Shown one piece after another: positions 20,950 to 30,425 of a stretch of DNA of 64,000 nucleotides. The translations under genes and the position numbers were made by a program. Source of the DNA: Pieris napi (taxonomy: Eukaryota; Arthropoda; Insecta; Lepidoptera; Pieridae). The stretch is taken from assembly GCF_905475465.1 (NCBI RefSeq), contig NC_062256.1:2799662-2863661 (forward strand), written 5' to 3'. The notes below the pieces were generated by a model. That model was not told the origin of the DNA and did not search any database. It saw only the letters and a list, made by a program, of their open reading frames with translations. Every line of letters starts with the position of its first letter. Within the stretch, counting starts at the first letter, position 1.

Positions 20950-21061
20950 CATCATAATACTTGTAGTAATTCAGATATTCCATGTCAGGATACAGCATTC
21001 TACGGTAATATGGAGAAATGGGATAGAAACTCGTATAAGGGTAGTAACCAGAAATATCCAT
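20950..21061 (-). CDS. cnc: cnc alternative first coding exon, tyrosine-rich
   Basis: ATG at 21059-21061 in a good context (GAG before, G after), with an in-frame TAA eight codons upstream. It codes 37 residues, 12 of them tyrosine, beginning MDISGYYPYTSFYPISPYYR and ending NYYKYYD, and ends in a single G before a strong GTAAGTTT donor (20942-20949). Joined to 18540-18617 it gives DGMYTMRML in frame and a 404-residue protein lacking the upstream acidic exons. Reading it as a cassette between 22350 and 18617 gives a stop, so an alternative promoter is the better model. It resembles the shortest cnc isoform class (CncA-like) by position only. Confidence 0.78.
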
Positions 21062-21800
21062 CTCGAAGCCGAGTCTATCTCTTTAATCGTTGAATAGTCT
21101 TAATGTTTTACTCTAAAATATAGACTATGATATACCCCTTTAGGTGTTTATGGATATATTTCAACTTTAATGTGTGTCAATGCGTTGTAATCTCCAAATC
21201 GCATCAAACCTCTTTGTTCTATTGCGAGAAATTTCCCCACAGACAATAAATACGTGTTTATTTAATTCTTTGTCAAACACCAATGACTTTATATTATCGC
21301 AGCTGAAAATAGCGCTCGATAAGGTCCTAATCAATTAATTTCTTGAATTTGAATGACCAGAGACAATAGTTGTAGGTTTTCAAAACAAAAACCGGTACTT
21401 TTATTAGGGACTCGCAGGATGTCCTAGTTTTTCTCAGAGCGCAACAAATTTTGCACATGCATCCACAGTTGTACTTATTGTGCACCCGTCTGCACATTCT
21501 ACGTTCGCGTAAAAAGAATGGCATAAGTAGGCTTTCAAAAACACGAAGACACAACACGAAAGTCAAAGTTGATAAAGTTCAAAAATTCACGAGTAGTAGG
21601 TATATATTAGGTTAACACTGACAATTATTTACATACACAAATGTCAATTAACAACAGCAAAAAAATCACTTCTTAACAAATAGTCTGTACACGTAAGAAC
21701 CCATTTTGGAATAAAAGCACAGATTATAATTACACACGACTGTTTCAGACAGAGCGTGAATTCAAAATGGCGGGCGTTGGCGGGAAATGATATTATCAGT
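21062..21800 (-). promoter_or_regulatory. cnc: candidate promoter region of the tyrosine-rich isoform
   Basis: The 740 bases upstream of the alternative ATG carry no recognised repeat, unlike most introns here. At 21763-21788 the plus strand has CAAAATGGCGGGC followed by GGCGGGAAA, an E2F-like and GCCATTTTG-like pair. Transcription start not determined. Confidence 0.3.
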
Positions 21801-22349
21801 TATCGTGAAATAAACATCAGTATCAGAGGCTTAAGTTTGTAAATATTAATAAATATACAGAGGTCATGTGTCTAAATATTTATTTATGTCGTTATAATTT
21901 TATTATCTTGATTTGTTGGATGATGGAATCATAATTTTTTTAAAACCAAATAAACATTATTTAACTAATGTTAGTTTAGTTAAGTTTGAGATAATTTAAC
22001 TGACGTACATACAATAATTGTAGACATTTTAAATGACGTTTATTTAAAAGTACTCAAATTTATCTTTTAACACTTCAATCTGCACAGCTTATACGCATCC
22101 GCCATTTTGTTTGGCAATCTGTTCTAAGATTTTTAATTTTGAGATTTTTAAACGCGTCAACGCTTAATTCGCTCAATTGGTGATAAAATATTTAAACACT
22201 CTTTTAATATCAAACGTTTTTTATGAAAATTTATTTAGGAATTTTACGACATTTTACTACCTACTTAGATATTGAATTTCCTACACATATGACAGAACAT
22301 TGTATGTTACATACATATTACATTTTTGTATCGGTAATATTTAACTTAC

Positions 22350-22446
22350 CTTCGTTCATAGCCATGTCCATCAGTTGTAAATCTTCATCATTTAATATCG
22401 ACTGCAGGAAGCCATCTTGATTGGGCGCCATTTCCGATGTTGAATT
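22350..22446 (-). CDS. cnc: cnc exon with acidic NDEDLQLMD activation motif
   Basis: Thirty-two codons (105-136) plus one base. It contains DGFLQSILNDEDLQLMDMAM then NE, an acidic and hydrophobic segment conserved in Cnc and Nrf proteins and thought to contribute to transactivation. Acceptor CAG at 22447-22449, donor GTAAGTTA at 22342-22349. Confidence 0.96.
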
Positions 22447-22555
22447 CTGTAACAAAATATTCATTATACATGCATTTCTCTTCCATTCTGTATTATTCAT
22501 GTTTGTTTATCATTTAATAATAATAGATATTTTATTACAGATACCTTTACACGTA

Positions 22556-22794
22556 GGGTCTGTTTCACAATGTGTAGATAAAGTACCAAATAGCTATGCA
22601 ACACATAAATTATTTGGAAGATAAATTGTGCTATTTGACATTCATCGGACTCATAACTTATGATGGACTTTATGTGACGAATAGCGCTATCTGACAGTCG
22701 TGAAACGCAACAATAGTGTTTATCCTACCAATAAGTAATAAATAGCTAATTTGGAAATTATGTAGAACTTATCCGTACATTGAGAAACAGACCC
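22556..22794. mobile_element. GGGTCTGTTTCAC MITE, copy 2
   Basis: 239 bp, both terminal repeats present, right flank TTA. Lies in the cnc intron upstream of exon 22350-22446. Confidence 0.92.
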
Positions 22795-22796
22795 TT

Positions 22797-22995
22797 AGCA
22801 TCTATATTTCTATCTAATTCTTGTTCGGTATCTGTGGCCATATTTTTGGGAAAGGCCTCCTCCAACTCCCGCCATTTCTGCCTGCACTGTGCCACTCTCT
22901 GCCATTTCCTCAATTTGTTCTTTCCACCTTCTAAGTTGTCTTCCTCTTTCACTTTTTTGTTCCTCTTGCCATGTGCCCCACCAATTTCCACTTAA
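22797..22995 (-). pseudogene. LINE open-frame fragment (C-terminal end)
   Basis: Minus strand carries WKLVGHMARGTKK and, further on, CRQKWRELEEAFPK. The WxxAGHxxRG...W..LEEAF layout is typical of the last part of lepidopteran non-LTR retrotransposon ORF2. Frameshifts and the MITE at its end show decay. Confidence 0.65.
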
Positions 22996-23559
22996 GTTTA
23001 TTTATTTTTATTGTAACATTTGGTACCTTAGTTGTTGTATTAAAGATGTATTCTTTATTTTATCTATTCTTTTATTCCCTATTATACATCGTTCCATCGA
23101 TCTTTGACACGGCTGTAGCTTTTGTTGAGTGTTAAGTTACTGTTATAATTAAAAAATTAAATAAATCTAAAGTAGAAATCTCTAAGCGCAGTAAGATACT
23201 TCCCAATTTTTCTTACTGCAGACTGAGTCGTTCTATTAATCGGTTTTAGCTGGAAATCGAACTTCAGCAATTACGATGTTTCAATGTTTATACGGCACTG
23301 CTCTACTCAAGATTTCATAAAATTTTCTTGACATTGTTAATATAGAAGATATGCATAGGACTAGGTTATGAGTTGAAAACAAATGGTGACTTTTACCAGT
23401 ATAATACACAGAAACGGAACTAATCTAAGCGTACGACCAACCGGGCTCCAGAAGATAAACCACTCCTTATATGGAAATTGTATTCGTTTTTACAACAAAC
23501 TTCCAAGTGAAAATAATTTTCATGGAACAATGGGATTGGATTGGGACATGGGATTGATT

Positions 23560-23712
23560 CCAGTTCAAACAATTTGTATGACTTAAAAGATGGCGATTAA
23601 AAAGAGTGGCCGAGAGCTTCTTGCCCGTTTAACGCCCTTCACTTGCGAACTGGTAGTAAATGTAAATTAGAATCAATTTAACATCTTTTCTGTTGACGTT
23701 CATAACTGTACT
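23560..23712 (+). mobile_element. LINE 3'-end fragment
   Basis: Same block as 15842-16036: CAAACAATTTGTATGACTTA, AAAAGAGTGGCC, CTTCACTTGCGAACTGGTAG. Confidence 0.6.
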
Positions 23713-23715
23713 TAA

Positions 23716-24101
23716 TCTATATATATATAATGAAAATGGTCTTCGTTTGAGGCTCAATCACGCCTAAACCACTGATCGTATCGAAACTACCACCATTCGA
23801 TGCGAAATTTTTCCTAGATGGTTTATGGCTATTTATTTATTAAATTCCAACGTTCCTTCATTTTTTATTGCTGTTTTACTTTTATGAAAATTTATACATT
23901 CGGACTTCACCGCGGAAACATTCGGGGAGGCTTCCTAGAACCTCTAAACGTCAACATCTGTTAAAAACTCGATTTTCGAAATATTTCAATTTTCTTAGCG
24001 GGAAGTTAAAAAGAAGAATAATAAAAATATGAAAAAAAATAAAATAATGAAACATAAAATTTATTTTAATTCGTCCAGCAAAGCGGGCGCGAAACGGCTA
24101 G
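23716..24101 (+). mobile_element. Helitron-like element, family 5
   Basis: TCTATATATATATAATGAAA at the left end and GGGCGCGAAACGGCTAG followed by T at the right end. It stops about 30 bp short of the donor of cnc exon 24141-24220. Confidence 0.7.
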
Positions 24102-24140
24102 TTACTTATATGAATAATGTTATTTTGAGTTTGAGTTTAC

Positions 24141-24220
24141 CTGGTAGTATACAGCGTCATGTTGTTGTGGATGATGGGCTGATTCCACTTTATAAGAACT
24201 TTCGATTGGAGCTGCAGCAC
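24141..24220 (-). CDS. cnc: cnc internal exon
   Basis: Eighty bases coding AAAPIESSYKVESAHHPQQH then DAVYYQ (79-104) after a split glycine. The acceptor CAG (24221-24223) follows a run of about ten T on the coding strand; donor GTAAACTC at 24133-24140. A Helitron-like element ends at 24101, about 30 bp beyond the donor. No known domain; histidine and glutamine rich. Confidence 0.88.
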
Positions 24221-24605
24221 CTGAAAAAAAAAACATCTTTAGTTCAATCACCTCATTTGAGTTTCGAACATATACTTGGAGGGGGGAACCGCAAGTCGGG
24301 GTTCTACCAAATATATCGTTTTATAGCTGATATATATACTTTAAATATATATACATATTCTATATACCTTGTGTATTTTATGAATACAAAAGATTCAAAT
24401 ATATATTATCAAAATATGGTATAGCTAGAGCAGTATAGGCCTAGTGACTTATGAGTCTCTTAAACCTGAGGTCGTGGGTTCGAATTACGACGTTGGATAT
24501 TCCCTTCTATTCATGTCTTAAAACACAAAAATTTACGTCATCTGTTAGGCATAAATGGCTGATCACCTACTCGTCTATAAAAACTAAAATGTACATAGAA
24601 ATAGA

Positions 24606-24774
24606 AGAAACGGGCACGAGGCTCACCTGATGTTAAGTGATATTTAGTTGATGTTGCGTGTCCGCCGCCCTTGGATACCCTATCCCAGAGGGCTCGCGAG
24701 TGCGATGCCGGCTTTTTAAGCATTGCTTTGCTCTAAGAACCCTAAGTCGAATAGGTTCGGAAATACTTCAGTGA
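24606..24774 (+). mobile_element. lepidopteran dispersed repeat D
   Basis: CACCTGATGTTAAGTGATAT, GGCTCGCGAGTGCGATGCCG, AGAACCCTAAGTCGAATAGG. Carries a small internal duplication of the TTGATGTT segment. Confidence 0.8.
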
Positions 24775-24989
24775 AGAAATTTTGGAAAACGTTCGTAAAG
24801 TCTGTCAAGAAATATTATATATTGCAATACAATATATATAATATATCTACAAATCTCCCGCAAGATCTTAATGAGGTATTCACGTTTTTCACGACAGATA
24901 GTCACTAACAATTATTATCATAAAAATTATTATTAAATTCGTCGATAATAGATATATACACATGACAATGCGATTTTCATATCTAGCGA

Positions 24990-25915
24990 TAAAAAAAATA
25001 AACAAACGCAAAATCATGAAATTTTCAATATTTTTTTGCAATATCATATCAATTCGACATTCAGCCGTTAATCAGCGTTTTATCGAATTTATGACAGTAA
25101 AGATGATACAAATACATTGATTGGGGCGTGGTTTTAAATATATGTTACAAGTTGATTTATAGACGAATTGATATGCGAAGAGAAACTGCAAGCAAGCATG
25201 CAAACCATGTGCTTGAGTTTAAAAAAAGTTAGCAAGAAAGGAACTTAAAATGTCCGTTTATATTAATGATATTCCTAATTCCGTCTGCAAAACCAAACTT
25301 GTTTGAGGCACATCTCTTTCGAATTCTCCGCGATTATATCGGATTAAACAGTACTTATCAGGATCTGGATATATTTGGTAGTGGGCTAAACAATTTTAAA
25401 GAAAGAATTGTCATACCTTATCTGCTGTTTTGCTTGACAATACGCAAGAATTAACAGCAAACAAACGCAAAATCATGTAATTTTCAATACTTTTTGCAAT
25501 ATCACTCCAATTCGATAATCAGCCGTAAATCAGCGTATTATCGAATTTAGAACAGTATAGATGATACATCTACATTGAATGGGGCGTGGCTTGAAATATT
25601 TGTGATAAGTGGATTTTTATACGAACTAGATTATATTCGGTAATGGACTGTACAATTTTAATGAAATCATTGTCATACCTTATCTCCTGATTTGCTTTAC
25701 AATACGGAAAATTAACAGCAAAGAAACGCAAAATCATGAAATTTTCAATATTTTTTGCGATATCATAACAATTCGACAATCAGCCGTTAATCAGCGTTTT
25801 ATCGTATTTAGGACAGTAAAGATGATACATATTTGTACATCGATGGGGCGTGGCCTTACATATCAATGACAAGTGGATTTTTAGACGAACTGGATATATT
25901 CGGTTTCAAACATTA
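24990..25915. repeat. degenerate tandem repeat, unit about 261 bp
   Basis: AACGCAAAATCATG starts three units near 25007, 25466 and 25727. Each unit has ATTCGAC(A)ATCAGCCGTTAA, TCAGCGTTTTATCG, a GGGGCGTGG box and GATATATTCGGT-like ends. The first spacing is 459 bp, so that unit holds extra sequence. In a cnc intron. Confidence 0.8.
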
Positions 25916-26064
25916 CTGGTATTTTTACCAAAGATATTTTAGAAAAGATTAGTAAAATATGCTGTAAGTATATATTAGGTATGATGAGGTAAACTGTAGG
26001 TGAATATACACCTAAAGATATATAACAAAATTTCTTTATGGGTAATGGGTGATTTATTACATAA

Positions 26065-26437
26065 TCTTAATATATATAAAATACGCGTCACGTTGTTTGT
26101 CCGCTATGGACTCCTAAACTACTTAACGGGTTTTAATCAAATTTGCTCATCGTGTGCAGTTTGAACTAACTTAAAAGATAGGATAGCTGAAATCTTAATT
26201 TATACCCGCAATATTATTTTATTGCAAATTATTTGTTTATTATTTGAGTCACAATTCTAACAGATGGCGCTGTGTTGCAAGTACCAACGTTTCACATAAG
26301 CTACAATTTAATGGCATAACCACCAAAAAAGCATGGTGGTCCCCATGACTGGTGTTCTCCTACCGTTTCCCTCGAATAGGTTACTACTATGTAATATAAC
26401 AAAAACCTTAGCCACAGCAACGCTTGGCTGAGTAGTG
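26065..26437 (+). mobile_element. Helitron-like element, family 1, copy 3
   Basis: Same body as copies 1 and 2, but the 3' end reads CTTGGCTGAGTAGTG so the CTAG is lost. Confidence 0.75.
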
Positions 26438-26559
26438 TCTATATATGTTTGACCAAGTGTTTCACTGATTATATCATATCACTGATTTTTGGCGTAATTT
26501 GAACAATTTTAGTACGAAAATACCTGTGTCACTGATCAATTTATCTGCACAAAATCCGA

Positions 26560-27150
26560 TAACATATTGTCGCTGTAGAATGATAACCTCGTATATCAAA
26601 AAACCTTTTATTTTTAGACTTAAGTCATTTCACTGGTGTAATCATGAAGTAAGGACTTATTTATGTTATTAATAACCATTTAAAACTATGGACAAAAACA
26701 CAATAATATTTTAACGAACATTGACGAAATGAAACATTTTTTGACGTGACAACGTCTTATAATTCGATGGAGCCGGCTGCACGCACGAAAAAAACATTAC
26801 TCATGCGGCGTTACCTCGCTCTGAGGCGTTCCATTAAGGCTTGAAGTGCAAGCGAGAGCACTCGTTCGGCGCTTGCACAAAAATGACATAATTGTATTTA
26901 TGCGTACAAATAAATGTAACTTGATCAATTCAATTGTGATTTCCATTTACATCCTTCTCTATATCCATACAAAATATCTATCTAACAAATAAAATTAAAA
27001 TTTTCTTTTGAAGAATGCAACCATTCCATCAGTATTTTCTTATGACGTTGTCACGTTCAACTATCGTCAGTAAACCGACTTTACAGACAACCGATTTTTT
27101 CGTTTCCATGTTTGGTTCTCTGGACATACGAGGTTTTCATTCTACAGCGA
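26560..27150. mobile_element. dispersed segment shared with 61060-61540, interrupted by a MITE
   Basis: ATCATGAAGTAAGGACTTAT and GGTTCTCTGGACATAC are shared in order with 61060-61540. The element 26742-27098 splits this copy. Confidence 0.7.
26742..27098 (+). mobile_element. GACGTGACAACGTC inverted-repeat element
   Basis: Left end GACGTGACAACGTCTTAT, right part ATGACGTTGTCACGTTCAAC then AGTAAACCGACTTTACAGAC. Related to the GTGATAACGTC elements at 16858 and 47817, in opposite orientation. No coding frame. Confidence 0.7.
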
Positions 27151-27192
27151 CGATATGTTAAAACAGTCTTTCGTTACATGTGTGGTACCTAC

Positions 27193-27281
27193 CGTAGGGC
27201 TCTGCAAGTTTCTCAGGATGCGGCGGAAGCGGCGCGTGAGGGGCGTGGTAGTTGGGAGGGTAGTGGCCCCCTGCGCCGTGG
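27193..27281 (-). CDS. cnc: cnc internal exon, proline and histidine rich
   Basis: Twenty-nine codons (49-77) between split codons: HGAGGHYPPNYHAPHAPLPP then HPEKLAEPY. Phase 2 in and phase 1 out, fitting both neighbours. Donor GTAGGT at 27187-27192, acceptor CAG at 27282-27284. Longer antisense and sense frames over this segment are shadows. Confidence 0.9.
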
Positions 27282-27408
27282 CTGTTAAAAAAGTTATATA
27301 TAAGGTCCTTTTTAAGGATATTAAATGCTTGTGTATGTCGTATATCATTGAAGCGTCTATTATAGATAAAATAAAATGTTGACTATAACTAACTTCAGGG
27401 TGTCGGTT

Positions 27409-27489
27409 TTTGTGACGGTGTGCGCGCGCATCGTAAAAATTTACTCTCATCATTTTTCCCTAACGCGCGAAAAGAAGTATAACTTCAAG
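27409..27489. mobile_element. solo right end of the GAAGTATAACTTC element
   Basis: GTGTGCGCGCGCATCGTAAA, TAACGCGCGAAAAGAAGTAT then AACTTCAAG; matches only the last 80 bases of 28525-28861. Confidence 0.65.
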
Positions 27490-27664
27490 AGCCTGTGTGT
27501 ACTTATGTATATATAGGCACTAGTTATAGTTGTTAATTTAGTAAATATTCTTTAGCTTGTTTTTCCTAATTAATTTATTATTGTTTAAAGATTTTGTAAA
27601 TAAATAAATTTATATTATAGTAATGCATGCACGGGCTTCGATTTCAGAATGCAAACGTTGTGTA

Positions 27665-27850
27665 AAAAAAAATGGCAATTAAAAAGAGTGGCGCAGAATT
27701 TTTGCCAGTTCTTCTCTTCCGTTATACGCCCTTGATTTGAGAACTGGCAGTAAATATAAAATTATAAGCATTAATATGTATTTCTTTACTGACGAGTCAT
27801 AAGTGTACATTATGTTACCTACATGATTAAATGATTTTTTACTTTACTTT
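27665..27850 (+). mobile_element. LINE 3'-end fragment
   Basis: AAAAGAGTGGCGCAGAATTT, TTGCCAGTTCTTCTCTTCCG, ATTTGAGAACTGGCAGTAAA and a tail CCTACATGATTAAATGATTT. Confidence 0.7.
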
Positions 27851-27864
27851 AAATAAAACACTAA

Positions 27865-28103
27865 GGGTCTGTTTCACCATGTACGGATAAATTCTACATA
27901 AGTTCCAAATTAGCTATTTATTACTTATTGGTAGGATAAACACAATTGTTGCGTTTCACGACTGTCAGATAGCGCTATTCGTCACATAAAGTCCATCATA
28001 AGTTATGAGTCCGATGAATGTCAAATAGCACAATTTATCTTCCAAATAATTTATGTATTGTATAGCTATTTGGTTCTTTATCCATACATTGTGAAACAGA
28101 CCC
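27865..28103. mobile_element. GGGTCTGTTTCAC MITE, copy 3, beside a splice donor
   Basis: 239 bp with both termini and flanks TAA/TTA; its right end is 7 bp from the donor sequence GTATGTATTT of exon 28121-28242. Confidence 0.93.
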
Positions 28104-28120
28104 TTAGTTTAAATACATAC

Positions 28121-28242
28121 CTGATGTTATGCGCGTGAGCATGTTGGTGGTAGTGCTGGTACTGGTCCGGGGGTGGAGGGATGGTCAGCAACGACGCTAG
28201 ATCCTGCCACCGTTGTTCCACAGACATCGACCGCATCAACGA
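28121..28242 (-). CDS. cnc: cnc exon with the SVEQRWQDL motif
   Basis: Forty codons plus two bases (residues 8-47): SLMRSMSVEQRWQDLASLLT, a proline run, then a histidine-rich tail DQYQHYHQHAHAHNI. EQRWQDL corresponds to the QxWQxL element of vertebrate Nrf1 and Nrf2. It accepts either the MDLHEYQ first exon or the 53268-53360 exon, both phase 0. Donor GTATGTATTT at 28111-28120; a 239-bp MITE ends at 28103, just past the donor. Confidence 0.95.
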
Positions 28243-28524
28243 CTGTGGAAGAAAAATGGATTAAAACATATTTAATTTTACCCTTGAACTAGACGTCTTT
28301 AAGAACTCGAAACTTCGACATCTACGTGTGTAGGTTTTATCAATTAAGGCAGTGTATCCCCATATGTTGTGGGGTGCACTTGCCCACAAAGGGGGGTAAT
28401 TTGATTGTTAAGGTTAAGTTCTTTTCGAAAACTTAATAATTTACTTAAATAATTATTTAGAAATTCAGTTTTTCATAACGTTTTAAAATCTTTCGTTAAC
28501 AATTTCACAAATAATACAAAAAAA

Positions 28525-28861
28525 GGGTGCGTGTACTTACTTATGTACGCGCGTAAGAAGTTATACTTCTTATAATAATTAATTACAATTGAATAATCAA
28601 AGACTGGAAAAGGAGTCACTATAGTCAATAAAGTTCAGTTTACATTTAAAAAATTAAATAAATAAATATTTATTATTACTCTCTTACATTAAGTGTAACA
28701 TAAATTCTATTACTATTCGAATGTTGTTTTTAAATTATGTCCAATGCCGTAGCATCTTCCGTGGGCAACTTCATTCTGTTAAATTTGTGTCACGGTGCGC
28801 GCGCATCGTAAAATTTCACTCTCAATTTTTCATAACGCGTTTAAAGAAGTATAACTTCAAA
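28525..28861. mobile_element. non-autonomous element ending in GAAGTATAACTTC, copy 2
   Basis: GGGTGCGTGTACTTACTTAT to TTAAAGAAGTATAACTTCAA. It keeps a GGTGCGCGCGCATCGTAAAA segment that copy 1 (409-803) lacks. Confidence 0.7.
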
Positions 28862-28879
28862 ACCTACCATTAGAGTTTC

Positions 28880-29010
28880 TTAATTTAACAACGCTCAACG
28901 AATAAGTATCGCAATACAGCGAGGAAATGCTGCCAGCATTAAAGGTACACTGCCACAGGGACCAAACTCTTTAAATTTGTTTTAATTGTATATTTATCAA
29001 TTTTATTTTT
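28880..29010 (-). mobile_element. LINE 3'-end type fragment, second family
   Basis: CAACGCTCAACGAATAAGTA, CACTGCCACAGGGACCAAAC; an inverted relative is at 52975-53085 in the other orientation. Confidence 0.5.
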
Positions 29011-29192
29011 TTAATTATTACTATGTAGGTTAAGAATATTGTAAATACTAATATATTAGTGCTGGATATATTAAATATATGGAAATAAAAAAAATAATAG
29101 CTCAATAGATCAATAAGTCAAGTTAGAATATTACTATGTATACGCTTCGAGATAGTAAGTAGTCAAAAATGAATTAGTGTAATGCACTCAGC

Positions 29193-29470
29193 GAGCAGTT
29201 GGCCTAGTGGCTTCAGCGTGCGACTCATCTCTGAGGTCGTAGCTTCGATCCTCGGCTGTGCACACATGGAGTTTCTTTCGATGAGCGCATTCAACATTCG
29301 CTCGAACTGTGAAGTAAAACATCGTGAGGAAACCGGCTTGCCTTAGACCCAAAAAGCCGTGTGTCAGGCACAGGAGGCTGATCACCTACTTGCCTATTAG
29401 ATTAACAAATGATCACGAAACAGATACATAAATCTGAGGCCCAGACCTAAAAAGGTTGTAGCGCTACTGT
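29193..29470 (+). mobile_element. tRNA-derived SINE, family A, near full length
   Basis: Head GAGCAGTTGGCCTAGTGGCT (A-box region), B-box region GCTTCGATCCTCGGCTG with one change from GGTTCGA, body and AAAAAGGTTGTAGCG end. The most complete plus-strand copy here. Confidence 0.9.
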
Positions 29471-29802
29471 GTTGCGCGTAAATATTGTCCTAAATCTTGC
29501 AATACTGTAGCGTCCTAAGTACACTGCCCGCTTTCCTTCTAACCTGTCGCTAGACAAATGACAGTTAAACATAACTAAGTGTTTAACTGTACTCTTTCAA
29601 GTTTAAGTGTTTGTGAAATGCAATGATGGTGTAAAAAAATGTATAATAAAATCGTATCAGTAGCGTCGCACTTATATGTGAAAAATAGTATTTTCTCATG
29701 AAAATCGATGAACAGTTATGTATTGACACAACAAATATTTGAACACGCCAGTTTACTTGTTTTCACCTTTTATTTGTAATGGGACCACCTGCCGTACTGA
29801 TT

Positions 29803-29968
29803 AAGGTTAAGCAACATTTGTCGGAGACAGACATTGGATGGGTAATCGGAAAATTTGTTAGGAAACATCCAGTGGGTTTTCTTATGTGAGTGAAATTGCT
29901 GATATAAGAGGATTGATAGTAGAAGTTAAGCGATACTTGGCACGGTCAGATGCACGATGGACTGGTGG
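29803..29968 (+). repeat. two degenerate 5S-like blocks
   Basis: 29803-29850 has GGTTAAGCAACATTTGTCGG then GGATGGGTAATCGG; 29921-29968 has GAAGTTAAGCGATACTTGGC then ACGGTCAGATGC. Both recall the internal control region of 5S rRNA genes. Possibly a 5S-derived SINE; similarity is partial. Confidence 0.35.
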
Positions 29969-30164
29969 TTTATGGTTTAGGACAACTTAAAAGATACGAA
30001 TTTTGTTGAAAACCCACCAATAACTATAATATGAGCGCTGTAGCATGGTGCGAGTGACAATTTCTTAATTTTTCTTTCACAAATTAAAATTTTATTTGTA
30101 GACTAGACAATTCTGGCTGAATTAAATTTAAGTTACTACAATTATTAATGTTTTTTTTAAATGT

Positions 30165-30425
30165 AGGTAACAATGTACACTTATGAACGTCAAAAAAGAA
30201 ATATACATTAAATGATTCTAATTTTACATTTACTGCCAGTTCTCAAATCAAGGGCGTAGAACGGAAGAGAAGAACTGGCAATAAACTCTCCGCCACTCAT
30301 TTTAATCGCCATTTTTTTTAACACAACATTTGTAAGCAGCTGCAACCATTACACCATGTTCCACATGACATCCTTAGTTTTTTTAATAAATTAAAAACAA
30401 AGATTTGTCCTCTATCAGCAGGAGG
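30165..30425 (-). mobile_element. LINE 3'-end fragment, longer copy
   Basis: Standard block plus GTTCCACATGACATCCTTAG and GTCCTCTATCAGCAGGAGGC, the same order as 57000-57335 inverted. Confidence 0.7.

Noticed and set aside
24029..24424. 131-codon plus-strand frame
   Set aside because: Runs through the end of a Helitron and antisense across a cnc exon; no motif.
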